The notes under the pieces are model-generated. The model was not told the DNA's origin. It saw nothing but the letters and a program-made list of their open reading frames with translations, and did no database searches. Below, piece after piece: positions 34,051 through 43,007 of a DNA stretch of 64,000 nt. The first letter of the stretch is position 1, and each line of letters starts with the position of its first letter. The stretch is from Mycolicibacterium psychrotolerans (GTDB taxonomy: Bacteria; Actinomycetota; Actinomycetes; Mycobacteriales; Mycobacteriaceae), in contig NZ_AP022574.1 in the NCBI RefSeq assembly GCF_010729305.1, positions 3,720,001 through 3,784,000 of the forward strand, written 5' to 3'. A program made the position numbers and the translations under genes.

Positions 34051-35967
34051 ATGCAAGAAATGTTCACCCCGACGCTGGACTGGGGTAGCGAGCTGTGGAT
34101 TTCGCTGTGGTGGATCGCCAAGGGTTGGGCTCTCGCCGCGGTGGCCACGCTGGTCGTGCTCGCGCTGATCGGCCGGTTCACCACGTGGGGGAAGCAGTTC
34201 TGGCGCATCTCGGGCGCGTATTTCACCGGGCCCGAGAGCGTCAAGGTGTGGATCTTCCTGGCGGTTCTGCTGGCCTCGGTGATGATCAACGTCCGACTCG
34301 ACGTGCTGTTCACCTACCAGAGCAACGACCTGATGACGAGTTTCCAGGCGGTGGTCTCGGGCCTGACGTCGGACAACGACGCGGTGCGGCAGTCGGGCAT
34401 CGACGGCTTCTGGTCGACCATCGGGATCTTCTCGATCCTGGCCGTGCTGTCCATCACCCAGCTGCTGCTGGACATGTACCTGTTCCAGCGGTTCTGCCTG
34501 CGGTGGCGCGCGTGGCTGACCGACCGGATGACCGGAGACTGGCTCGACGGGCGGGCCTACTACCGCGCCCGGTTCATCGACGAGACCATCGACAACCCGG
34601 ATCAGCGGATCCAGTCCGACATCGACATCTTCACCGCGACCAACGGCCCGCTGCCCAACGTGCCGTACTACGGATCGTCGAGTTCCCTTCTGTTCGGCGC
34701 GATCTCGGCGGTGGTGTCGGTGGTGTCGTTCACCGCGATCCTGTGGGAGCTGTCGGGCCCGCTGACGATGTTCGGCATCACGCTGCCGCACGCGATCTTC
34801 TTCATCGGCATCGTCTACGTGCTTTTCGCGTCGGTCATCGCGTTCTGGATCGGCCGCCCGATCATCAATCTGTCGTTCCTCAACGAGAAATACAACGCGG
34901 CCTTCCGGTACGCACTGGTCCGGTTGCGCGATGCGTCGGAGGCTGTGGCGTTCTACCGCGGTGAGATCGCCGAACGCACCGGGCTGCGGCGGCTGTTCGC
35001 CCCGGTCGTCACGAACTACCGCCGATACATCAACCGGTCGCTGCGGTTCAACGGCTGGAACTGGTCGATGGGTCAGATCATCGTGCCGCTCCCCTATCTG
35101 GTGCAGTTCCCCCGGTTCGCCGCCGGCGAGATCCCGCTGGGTGCGATGACGCAGTCCGCATCGGCGTTCGGCGCGATCCAGAGCGGACTGTCGTTCTTCC
35201 GCAACGCCTACGACCTGTTCGCCGGGTACCGCGCGGCGATCATCCGTCTCGACGGGCTGGTGACCGCCGACGAGCAGGGCCGCGCGCTGCCTGCGCTCGA
35301 CGTGGCGGGCTGCACCGGCCAGAACGTCACGCTCGAGGCCGTCGAGGTGCGTACCCCGGACGGCAAGCAGCTGATCGACCCGGTGAACCTGCGCCTCGAG
35401 CCGGGCGAATGCCTGATGATCACCGGCAAGTCGGGCACCGGCAAGACCACGCTGCTGCGCAGCCTGGCGCAGCTGTGGCCGTTCACGTCCGGGCGGCTGA
35501 CCTACCCGATCGACGAGAACGAGACGATGTTCCTGTCGCAGATGCCCTACGTCCCGCTCGGCGATCTGCGCGCCGTCGTGTCCTACCCGAGCAAGGCCGG
35601 CGACATCGACGACGACCTGCTGCGGACGGCACTGCAGAAAGTCGCGCTGCCGCACCTCGTCGACCGGCTCGACGAGCTCCAGGACTGGGCCAAGGTGCTC
35701 TCCCCCGGCGAGCAGCAGCGCATCGCGTTCGCACGGATCCTGCTGACCAGGCCGAAGGCCGTGTTCCTCGACGAGTCCACCTCGGCGCTCGACGAAGGCC
35801 TCGAGCTGACGATGTACGACCTGGTCCGCACCGAGCTGCCCGACACGATCCTGGTCAGCGTCAGCCACCGCAGCACCCTGCAGCGGCACCACACTCGCGA
35901 GCTGAAGCTGCTCGGCAACGGGGCGTGGGAGCTCGGCGTGATCGGCGGGGAACCCGTCCGGGTCTAG
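34051..35967 (+). CDS. bacA: BacA-like ABC transporter, fused membrane and ATPase domains, copy 2
   Basis: 638 residues from ATG at 34051, nearly the length of Rv1819c; an in-frame TTG at 34030 is a weaker choice. It has the same layout as its neighbour: membrane domain (TLDWGSELWISLWWI start; NPDQRIQSDIDIFTA loop), then GKSGTGKTT Walker A near 459, LSPGEQQRIAFARILL, AVFLDESTSALDEG and SVSHR. The N-terminal string is closer to my recollection of Rv1819c, so this may be the orthologue and copy 1 the extra. It starts 45 nt after copy 1. Proteins of this type form homodimers; a heterodimer of the two copies is also possible. Likely role: uptake of vitamin B12 or peptides. Confidence 0.92.
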   Translation: MQEMFTPTLDWGSELWISLWWIAKGWALAAVATLVVLALIGRFTTWGKQFWRISGAYFTGPESVKVWIFLAVLLASVMINVRLDVLFTYQSNDLMTSFQAVVSGLTSDNDAVRQSGIDGFWSTIGIFSILAVLSITQLLLDMYLFQRFCLRWRAWLTDRMTGDWLDGRAYYRARFIDETIDNPDQRIQSDIDIFTATNGPLPNVPYYGSSSSLLFGAISAVVSVVSFTAILWELSGPLTMFGITLPHAIFFIGIVYVLFASVIAFWIGRPIINLSFLNEKYNAAFRYALVRLRDASEAVAFYRGEIAERTGLRRLFAPVVTNYRRYINRSLRFNGWNWSMGQIIVPLPYLVQFPRFAAGEIPLGAMTQSASAFGAIQSGLSFFRNAYDLFAGYRAAIIRLDGLVTADEQGRALPALDVAGCTGQNVTLEAVEVRTPDGKQLIDPVNLRLEPGECLMITGKSGTGKTTLLRSLAQLWPFTSGRLTYPIDENETMFLSQMPYVPLGDLRAVVSYPSKAGDIDDDLLRTALQKVALPHLVDRLDELQDWAKVLSPGEQQRIAFARILLTRPKAVFLDESTSALDEGLELTMYDLVRTELPDTILVSVSHRSTLQRHHTRELKLLGNGAWELGVIGGEPVRV

Positions 35968-37472
35968 GCCTTGCTCGCGGCGCGGGTTCCCGTCCGCCGC
36001 GCTGCGTGATTTCCCGCGCGCCTCCCGAAGAACGAGCCTTCGCCCAGCTGGGTGCCGCTGGCGTACCCCTTGCCGTCCTGGGCGATGTTGGAGGCGCACG
36101 CCCCGGCCGCGTACAGCCCGGTGACGGGGCTGCCGTCCTCGCGCAGCACCTCCCCGTCGATGGACACCTTGAGCCCGCCCATCGTGAACCCCGAATACAT
36201 GGCCCGGCCCAGCGACAGGTCGAACGCCGCCCACGGGCCTTTGTCCTGTGCAGCCACGTATTCGGGCTGCTTGTGGAAGTCGGGGTCGGCACCCTCGCGG
36301 GCGTTGGCGTTGTAGCGCTCGAGCGTGGCGGCCAGGTTGCCGGCCGGGATGCCCAGCGCTTCTTCCATCTCCGCGACCGTCTCCCAGCCGTCGATGAACT
36401 TGATCAGCGGCATCTCGGGCATCTGCATGTGCGCCTCGTCGACGACCAGATAGGCGACCTGATCCGGTTGCTCGAGCACGAACGCCGAGGTCCGCGCGTG
36501 GTAGGAGTCCTCGGCGACGAACCGCTCGCCCTCGGCGTTGACGATCACCCCGGTGAGCAGGATCTCGGGCGGATAGGCCGCGGCGGTGATGAACAGCTCG
36601 TGCATGTGCGTCGCGACGCCCCCGGCCGACACGCCGAGCCCGATGCCGAGGCCGTCGTCGTTCGGGTTGCCCAGGATGTAGGGCGCCACGGTGCCGTGGT
36701 GCTTGGTCTTGCGTTCGGCCCCGAGTGCGGGGGTGTACTCGGCGACCATCGCGGCGTTCATCGCGAAGCCGCCGGCGGCGATCACCACCGCGTCGGCCCT
36801 CACGTCGCCGCTCTCGGCGAAGTGCTTCCACCGCACCCCGACCACGGCCCCGTCGTCGTCGACGACGAGCGCCGTCGCCCCGGTCTCGTAGCGGAACTGC
36901 ACGCCCAGGTTGGCCGCCCGTTTCACCAGCAGCTCGATCACCATGGAGGCCCCGCCCAGTTCTCCGGGCACGGGCACGGAATGGCCGCGCGGGGCGGGGA
37001 CGGCCTGCTCGCAGAACGGCCACACCTTCTCGTTGCCCGTGTAGGACAGGCCCTCGGTACCGGGCGGCACGACGACCTTGCCCGGGTAGTAGCTGCGCTC
37101 GAACTGGAAGCCGAGGTCCTCCAGCCAGGTGAAGTGCTCGACGCTGCCCTCGCAGTAGGCGCGGATCTTGTCGTGTTCGGGGTCGCGCGACTGGGAGACG
37201 AGGTAGTTGTACATCTCCTCCGGGGAATCGTCGTGCCCGGTGGCCTGCTGCACGGCGGTCCCCCCGCCCAGGTAGAAGTGCCCGCCGGCCATCGACGTGG
37301 TGCCGCCCGCGGCGGCCGCCTTCTCGAGGACCAGCACGCGCGCGCCTGCCGCGGCCGCACTGACCGCCGCGCATCCACCGGCGATGCCGAATCCGAGGAC
37401 CACGACGTCCACCTCGTCGGACCACGACGTGACGTCGGCCGAACGGACGGTGTCGGGGATGTGCATGCTCAC
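35964..37472 (-). CDS. FAD-dependent dehydrogenase of the fumarate reductase / 3-ketosteroid dehydrogenase family (Rv1817-like)
   Basis: 502 residues if GTG at 37472 is used (AGGAG 5-6 nt upstream, overlapping the previous stop); an ATG at 37466 follows. An N-terminal Rossmann FAD site (VVVLGFGIAGGCAAVSAAAAG, with E in VLVLEKA) is followed by AGGTTSMAGGHFYLGGG, and near the C-terminus GLYAAGACASN closes the FAD site. The family reduces or dehydrogenates ring and steroid-like substrates. Active-site residues of 3-ketosteroid-1-dehydrogenase were not verified, so substrate is open. The 3' end overlaps by 4 nt the convergent end of copy 2 of the transporter. It is co-transcribed with the VOC protein. 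Confidence 0.85.
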   Translation of the reverse strand: MSMHIPDTVRSADVTSWSDEVDVVVLGFGIAGGCAAVSAAAAGARVLVLEKAAAAGGTTSMAGGHFYLGGGTAVQQATGHDDSPEEMYNYLVSQSRDPEHDKIRAYCEGSVEHFTWLEDLGFQFERSYYPGKVVVPPGTEGLSYTGNEKVWPFCEQAVPAPRGHSVPVPGELGGASMVIELLVKRAANLGVQFRYETGATALVVDDDGAVVGVRWKHFAESGDVRADAVVIAAGGFAMNAAMVAEYTPALGAERKTKHHGTVAPYILGNPNDDGLGIGLGVSAGGVATHMHELFITAAAYPPEILLTGVIVNAEGERFVAEDSYHARTSAFVLEQPDQVAYLVVDEAHMQMPEMPLIKFIDGWETVAEMEEALGIPAGNLAATLERYNANAREGADPDFHKQPEYVAAQDKGPWAAFDLSLGRAMYSGFTMGGLKVSIDGEVLREDGSPVTGLYAAGACASNIAQDGKGYASGTQLGEGSFFGRRAGNHAARRTGTRAASKA

Positions 37473-37963
37473 TTCTGCTCCTGTTTGATGTGGTCGAAGA
37501 ATGCAGCGAATTCGGCAGGGATATAAGCGATTTCGATATACGGCACGCCGGCGTCGGCGGCCGAGAGGTAGGCGAAGCGCATCCCGCCCGGCATCGTGCC
37601 CGCCATCGCCACCTCTGCGCCGTCGCGCTGCGCGTCGCGCACCGCGGCGTCGAACGCGTCGGGGTCGGCGGCGGCCAGGCACACGTGGTGCAGGCCGGGT
37701 CCGCTGCGATCGAGGAATTCGGTGTAGACGCTGTCCCCGCTCACCGGGGCGATCACCTCCAGCTGGGTGTCGCCGGCATAGCTCAGCGCGATGTCGGCGA
37801 CGTGGTCGGCGGGTCTGCCGCGGTAGGTGCACGTCTGCGGGCCGAAGTGAACGCCGGGCATGCGCGTCCACGTCTTCGCGCCGAGCAGCGCGCTCAGCGC
37901 GGCTTCGGTGGCCGCCAGGTCGCGGGTCACCCACGCAATCTGGACAGGTGTCTGGTCAAGCAT
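37469..37963 (-). CDS. Glyoxalase/VOC-fold protein
   Basis: 164 residues, one vicinal-oxygen-chelate protein with two half-domains: VQIAWVTRDLAATEAALSAL at the start and GLHHVCLAA beginning the second half, with possible metal ligands His and Glu (LEVIAP, PYIEIAY). Members include epimerases, ring-cleavage dioxygenases and isomerases; the function cannot be chosen from this alone. The stop overlaps the start of the FAD dehydrogenase gene, so the pair is translationally coupled and probably works on one catabolic substrate, perhaps a CoA-linked or cyclic intermediate. Confidence 0.82.
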   Translation of the reverse strand: MLDQTPVQIAWVTRDLAATEAALSALLGAKTWTRMPGVHFGPQTCTYRGRPADHVADIALSYAGDTQLEVIAPVSGDSVYTEFLDRSGPGLHHVCLAAADPDAFDAAVRDAQRDGAEVAMAGTMPGGMRFAYLSAADAGVPYIEIAYIPAEFAAFFDHIKQEQK

Positions 37964-38056
37964 CGGTTCGAGAATATCGCCAGCGGCGCGCCCAGGCTAG
38001 AACGTGTTCTACTTTCCGGCGCTAACGCGGGGACGGCGGTCCCCGATAGTCGTGTC

Positions 38057-38578
38057 ATGCGCGCACTCGTACCGCTGGTGGTGGCGGCCGGACTCCTGGC
38101 CGGAGCCGCGCCGGCCGGGGCGGCGCCGCCGGAGTTTCCCGACGTCGACGCGTATCCCGCGGTCGACCCGACCGCCTACCAGGTCTTCGGGGCGCACCCG
38201 AGCATGTCCGGGTGGGTCTTCAGCACCCCGGCGGGCCTGCGGTGCCAGGACAGCTTGATCCCCGACCTCGGAATCTTCTGCCGTGGCCCGCTGCCCGGCT
38301 CCTCGTCCGGGATCTCGACGGCGTCGGTCTCGTTGACGCACGCCGGCGAGTTCGGGTACGACGACGTCGGATCCGACGTGGGGCCCTCCCCCCTGCTGCC
38401 GACGGGTTCGCGGTTCGCTGCGGGCAACGGTGTGGTCTGCGCCGTGCCGGCCGCGGACACGCTGGCCTGCCGCGCCGCCAAGCCCGACTCGTGGCCGGCC
38501 GATACCCCGGATCCGCCCGACCGGCGCTACGGCGAGCACGGGTTCGTCATCTCACCCGCCGGCAGCTGGACCTACTGA
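38057..38578 (+). CDS. Small secreted protein, function unknown
   Basis: 173 residues. A clear Sec signal peptide is present: MRALVPLVVAAGLLAGAAPAG, with cleavage likely after AGA or GAA near residue 23. The mature part has four cysteines (RCQD, FCRG, VVCA, LACRA), likely two disulfides, and a motif pattern (FSTPAGLRCQ, GNGVVCAV, HGFVISPAGSW) seen in many short mycobacterial exported proteins of unknown role. It is monocistronic by context: the VOC gene is divergent and the TetR gene is convergent, overlapping by a few bases. Confidence 0.8.
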   Translation: MRALVPLVVAAGLLAGAAPAGAAPPEFPDVDAYPAVDPTAYQVFGAHPSMSGWVFSTPAGLRCQDSLIPDLGIFCRGPLPGSSSGISTASVSLTHAGEFGYDDVGSDVGPSPLLPTGSRFAAGNGVVCAVPAADTLACRAAKPDSWPADTPDPPDRRYGEHGFVISPAGSWTY

Positions 38579-39252
38579 GCGAGCATCCCGGTCAGTAGAG
38601 CGACCTGCGTGTCGAAGGCGAGCGCGGGGTCGGTGAGCGTGTCGGATCCGTACTGCCCGAACACCTCCAGGCTGATCGCGCCGACCAGCGCCGCCCACAG
38701 CACCAGGCATTTGGTCAGCGCGCTGTCGTCGACGGCGACGCCGAACTCGGCCCGTAGATTCTCGAGGTCTGATGAGAGTGGTTGCGGTGCAGCGGTTTTC
38801 GCTGACGGTATGTCTCCGGCGGCGACACCGGCGGCGACGACGGTGAACAAGGCGGCGACGACGCGGGTGCCGGGGCCGACGGTCCGGTCCCGCGGAGCGT
38901 GGTAGCCGGGTACCGGGCTGCCGTAGAGCAGCGCCCAGCTCGCCGGCTGGCCGACGGCCCACTGCCGGGCGGCACGGGCGATGGCCGCCAGCTGCGTCCG
39001 CCAGTCATCGCCGGCCGCCCGCCGCGCGTCGTCGACGGCCTCGGCCAGCTCGGTGTAGGCGTCGACGAGCAACAGCGTCAGCAGGTCGTCGCGGCTGGCC
39101 ACGTACCGGTACACCGCGGAGGACACCATGCCGAGGTCGCGAGCGATCGCCCGCAGGGAGAGACCCGCCGCGCCGTCGGTGATCAGATGGCGCCGGCCCA
39201 GTTCGACGATGCGGCGCTCGATCCGGTCACGGCTGTCCTGTCGGGTGCCCAC
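38572..39252 (-). CDS. TetR-family transcriptional regulator (Rv1816-like position)
   Basis: 226 residues from GTG at 39252. The N-terminal TetR helix-turn-helix is LSLRAIARDLGMVSSAVYRY, followed by VASRDDLLTLLLVDAY. The C-terminal ligand-binding part (about 90-226) is the WHG-like/TetR_C type with WALLYGSPVPGY. It is divergent from the small F420-family oxidoreductase gene; the 108 bp between them hold two copies of one palindrome. The straightforward reading is an autoregulated repressor that also controls the divergent gene. Confidence 0.9.
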   Translation of the reverse strand: MGTRQDSRDRIERRIVELGRRHLITDGAAGLSLRAIARDLGMVSSAVYRYVASRDDLLTLLLVDAYTELAEAVDDARRAAGDDWRTQLAAIARAARQWAVGQPASWALLYGSPVPGYHAPRDRTVGPGTRVVAALFTVVAAGVAAGDIPSAKTAAPQPLSSDLENLRAEFGVAVDDSALTKCLVLWAALVGAISLEVFGQYGSDTLTDPALAFDTQVALLTGMLAQ

Positions 39253-39272
39253 GCCGCCAGTGTGGCATATCC

Positions 39273-39287
39273 GAGAGCACTGCTCTT
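39273..39287. promoter_or_regulatory. Candidate TetR operator, site 1
   Basis: GAGAGCACTGCTCTT: a near-perfect palindrome (arms AGAGCA and TGCTCT around a central C) lying 21 bp upstream of the TetR start codon. The same 14 bases recur at site 2, 47 bp away. Exact repetition in a divergent regulatory gap is strong circumstantial evidence for a binding site. Confidence 0.72.
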
Positions 39288-39319
39288 GAAATCCGTCGCC
39301 AGTCGTGCCACTCTCTTTT

Positions 39320-39334
39320 GAGAGCACTGCTCTC
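39320..39334. promoter_or_regulatory. Candidate TetR operator, site 2
   Basis: GAGAGCACTGCTCTC: a perfect 15-bp palindrome with a central C, embedded in TTTGAGAGCACTGCTCTCGA. It lies 26 bp upstream of the oxidoreductase start codon, so binding here would block that gene, while site 1 would cover the regulator's own start region. Confidence 0.72.
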
Positions 39335-39360
39335 GAAAGTCCAACCGAAGGGAAGCCACG

Positions 39361-39801
39361 ATGTCCGAGCGCTACGACGTTCCGGGGCCGGCCACGCGCC
39401 TGTTCAACGGCCTGATCCGCCGACTGGCCGAGAAAGGAGTCAGCGTCCAGGGCAGCACCGCGCTGCGCGTGCGGGGCCGAACGAGCGGCGAGGTGCGCCC
39501 GGTGGTGGTCAACCTGCTCACCGTCGACGGCCGCGACTACCTCGTCTCACCCCGCGGCAACACCCAGTGGGCCCGCAACGTGCGCGCCGCAGGCACGGTG
39601 GAGACCGGTCCGCGCCGCCGCGCCCGGCGCCGCGGCGTCGTGGAGGTGCCCGACGAGGCGAAAACCGCGCTGCTGAGGCGGTACCTCGACCGGTGGTACT
39701 GGCAGGTCAAGGGCCACACCGGTGGGCTCACACCGACGTCGAGCGACGCCCATATCCGTGCGGTCGCCGCGTCGATCCCGGTGTTCGAGATGACGGGTTA
39801 G
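39361..39801 (+). CDS. Nitroreductase/deazaflavin-dependent oxidoreductase family protein
   Basis: 146 residues, ATG with GAAGGGAAG upstream. It fits the small split-barrel F420-dependent family that includes M. tuberculosis Ddn: LRVRGRTSGEVRPVVVNLL and DGRDYLVSPRGNTQWARNV, then a basic stretch and VFEMTG at the end. Members reduce quinones, nitro compounds or unsaturated lactones with reduced F420. The substrate is unknown. Divergent from the TetR gene and probably repressed by it, which suggests a role in detoxifying an inducing compound. The 3' end overlaps the convergent protease gene by 4 nt. Confidence 0.82.
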   Translation: MSERYDVPGPATRLFNGLIRRLAEKGVSVQGSTALRVRGRTSGEVRPVVVNLLTVDGRDYLVSPRGNTQWARNVRAAGTVETGPRRRARRRGVVEVPDEAKTALLRRYLDRWYWQVKGHTGGLTPTSSDAHIRAVAASIPVFEMTG

Positions 39802-40508
39802 GGCTGCGCCGCCACCGGGGTGATCTGCGCGGATGCGGCGGAGATGGTGTCCGCGCGCGCCTCCTGGCTGGCCGTCTGCCAGGACACCGCCGCCGGGAAC
39901 GTGCCCCAAGTGCTGTTGAACACGCCGATGAGCACGGTGCGGCCGTCGGGCGTGCTGGTGTACACCGGCCCGCCGGAGTCCCCCTTGCGGCTGACCACGC
40001 CGTTGGCCATCGTGAACCAGCCGTTGTTGACCGCGTCGACGGTGCCGCAGCTTTCCCCCGTCACCACGCCGAAGTGGCACACCGGCATGCCCGCCACCGG
40101 CAGCACGGCCGGGTCGGTGACCAGGACCCTGCCGCTGGGCAGCACGTTGTTGACCGCGGCGGTCGGCAGTAGCTGGATCACCTCCCAGTCGGCGATCTGG
40201 TGGTTGGTGTCGATCGTGGTGCCGTCGGGGGTGTTGTCCCGGAACGAGACCTGGGTGCCGATCACGGTGCCGCCCTTGTCGGTGACGGTGCCCGAGGCCC
40301 GGCAGTGACCCGCCGTGAACGCGATGCGGGTCTGCGGATCGACGTAGCCCAGGGTGCACAGCACCGAGTCCTGGTGGATCTCCATGCCCGGGTGGACCAG
40401 CACGTCGGGCTGGGCGTTCGCCGGAGCCGACGGCACCAGCAGTGTGGCCAGGGCGGCCAGCAGCGCGGGCAGCATCCTCGGTCCTCGCGACGGCGGTCGG
40501 TTCGACAC
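39798..40508 (-). CDS. Secreted trypsin-like serine protease (Rv1815-like)
   Basis: 236 residues, GTG start. The signal peptide (MLPALLAALATLLVPSAPANA) ends near residue 32. The S1-type triad is visible: TAGHC (His about 68), ADWEV (Asp about 107) and GDSGGP (Ser about 178), with cysteine pairs as in trypsin folds. It should act outside the membrane. Order with the sterol desaturase and TetR genes matches Rv1814-Rv1815-Rv1816. Proteolytic activity is inferred from the intact triad. Confidence 0.87.
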   Translation of the reverse strand: MSNRPPSRGPRMLPALLAALATLLVPSAPANAQPDVLVHPGMEIHQDSVLCTLGYVDPQTRIAFTAGHCRASGTVTDKGGTVIGTQVSFRDNTPDGTTIDTNHQIADWEVIQLLPTAAVNNVLPSGRVLVTDPAVLPVAGMPVCHFGVVTGESCGTVDAVNNGWFTMANGVVSRKGDSGGPVYTSTPDGRTVLIGVFNSTWGTFPAAVSWQTASQEARADTISAASAQITPVAAQP

Positions 40509-40642
40509 AGCCCCTCCACTCTCCCCGGGTGAGTTCTCGGCGGCCGCCGGGACATCGGGGTGATACCCGTGTGCTCCGACGGTGTAACCGGCTCATCGCG
40601 GGTCGATAACGGGGCGTTACACCGGCGCAGCACAGGCTCGTG

Positions 40643-42049
40643 TCAGGAGTCGAAGCCCAGACCGGCGGCGTCGAGGGCGCGCAGCAACAGGTTGCGACGC
40701 CCCGCGGAGTGGTCGGCCCGGTCCAGCGACCACCGGGTGGCCTGGATCCCGGCACTGGCCAACGGCTCGGGCGGGAACGGCAGCGGCTTGCGGCGCACCA
40801 TCTCCAGCCGGGTGCGCGGCGTGGAGACGCCGTCCAGCAGATCCAGGCACACGTCCGCGGCGAACCGGGTGGCTCCGACGCCCAAGCCGGTGAACCCGTT
40901 GACGTAGGCGACGCGGCCTTCCCGTGCCAGCCCCCAGTGGGCGCAGAACCGGGTGTTGGTGTCGATCGGACCGGCCCAGCGGTGGGTGAAGCGCACATCG
41001 TCGAGGGCGGGGAAGGTGAGGAAGAAGTGGGCGGCCAGCCGCCGGTAGCTCTCGGCGCGGTCCTCGTAGGTGGACTTGACCCGCCGGCCGAAGTGGTACA
41101 CCGCGTCGTAGCCGCCCCAGACGATCCGGTTGTCCATCGACAGCCGGTAATAGTGGAACTGGTTGGCGGAGTCGCCGATCCCCTGCCGGTTGCGCCACCC
41201 GATGCGGTCGAGCTGGGCGTCGGTCAGCGGTTCGGTGGCCAGCACGTAGTCGTAGACCGGCACGGTGTAGAGCCGGTTGCGGCGCAGCAGGCTGGGAAAC
41301 ACGTTGGTGGCCAACACGATTTGCCGGCACGTCAAGGCCGGCCCGTCGGTGTGCACCCGGATCGACGCGCCGCCGGAGTCGATGCTGCGGGCCGTCGTGT
41401 GCTCGAAGATCTCCACGCCCGCCTCGCGGCAGGCCCGGGCGAGCTCGAGGGCCAGCTTCGCGGGGTTGACGATCGCGCAGTCGTCGGCGCTGTAGAGCCC
41501 GGCCAGATACGTCGGCGAGTGCACCTCCTCCCGCACCCGCGCGGTGTCGAAGAACTCGCCGTGCTTGTCGGCGGCGGCTTCGGCCAGCCAGGCCACCTGA
41601 TGCTGCTCTGTGGCCACGGTCAGCATGCCGGTGCGCTGCCATTCGACGTCGAGGCCCAGCTCGGCGATCTCTGCGGCCATCCCGTCGAGGTTCTCCATGC
41701 CCAGCGCTTCGAGGGTGTCGATCTCGTCGGGCCAGCGTGACTTCCCGTTGTCGTAGCCATGAGTGAGGCTGGCGTCGACGAACCCTCCGTTGCGCCCGGA
41801 CGCGGCCCAGCCGATGCGGTCGGCCTCGATCAGGATCACCCGCCGGTCGGGATGGCGGCGTGCGGCGTGCAGCGCGCTCCACAGCCCGGTGTAGCCGCCG
41901 CCGATGACCAGCAGGTCGGCGGTGACGGGACCCGACGGCGGCGGGTAGTCCGGCCGCGCCGTGTCCAGCCAGACCGAGCCCAGCGTGCTGCCGGCCAGCG
42001 ACGTGTCGATCAGCGCGGGGTCGACAGGGGCATCGAAGACGGTCTTCAC
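40643..42049 (-). CDS. FAD-dependent oxidoreductase of the D-amino-acid oxidase (DAO) family
   Basis: 468 residues, GTG start. The N-terminal dinucleotide site is LLVIGGGYTGLWSALHAARR with the acidic end in ILIEADRIGWAASGRNGGF. The C-terminal FTGLGVGATRFAAD closes the FAD site. The sequence type is that of PuuB/OrdL-like amine or glycine-type oxidases, which oxidise secondary or primary amines to imines with H2O2 production. Substrate is not predictable. It lies 10 nt after the sterol desaturase gene and is therefore likely in one operon with it and the esterase. Confidence 0.85.
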   Translation of the reverse strand: MKTVFDAPVDPALIDTSLAGSTLGSVWLDTARPDYPPPSGPVTADLLVIGGGYTGLWSALHAARRHPDRRVILIEADRIGWAASGRNGGFVDASLTHGYDNGKSRWPDEIDTLEALGMENLDGMAAEIAELGLDVEWQRTGMLTVATEQHQVAWLAEAAADKHGEFFDTARVREEVHSPTYLAGLYSADDCAIVNPAKLALELARACREAGVEIFEHTTARSIDSGGASIRVHTDGPALTCRQIVLATNVFPSLLRRNRLYTVPVYDYVLATEPLTDAQLDRIGWRNRQGIGDSANQFHYYRLSMDNRIVWGGYDAVYHFGRRVKSTYEDRAESYRRLAAHFFLTFPALDDVRFTHRWAGPIDTNTRFCAHWGLAREGRVAYVNGFTGLGVGATRFAADVCLDLLDGVSTPRTRLEMVRRKPLPFPPEPLASAGIQATRWSLDRADHSAGRRNLLLRALDAAGLGFDS

Positions 42050-42059
42050 ACCGCGCAGA

Positions 42060-42992
<933 letters not shown>

Positions 42993-43007
42993 GTCGCTCC
43001 CCCGCTC

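Noticed and set aside
33697..37425. 1,242-codon minus-strand frame across the second ABC transporter and the flavoprotein
   Set aside because: It is out of frame with the flavoprotein gene and antisense to the transporter; both are clear genes.
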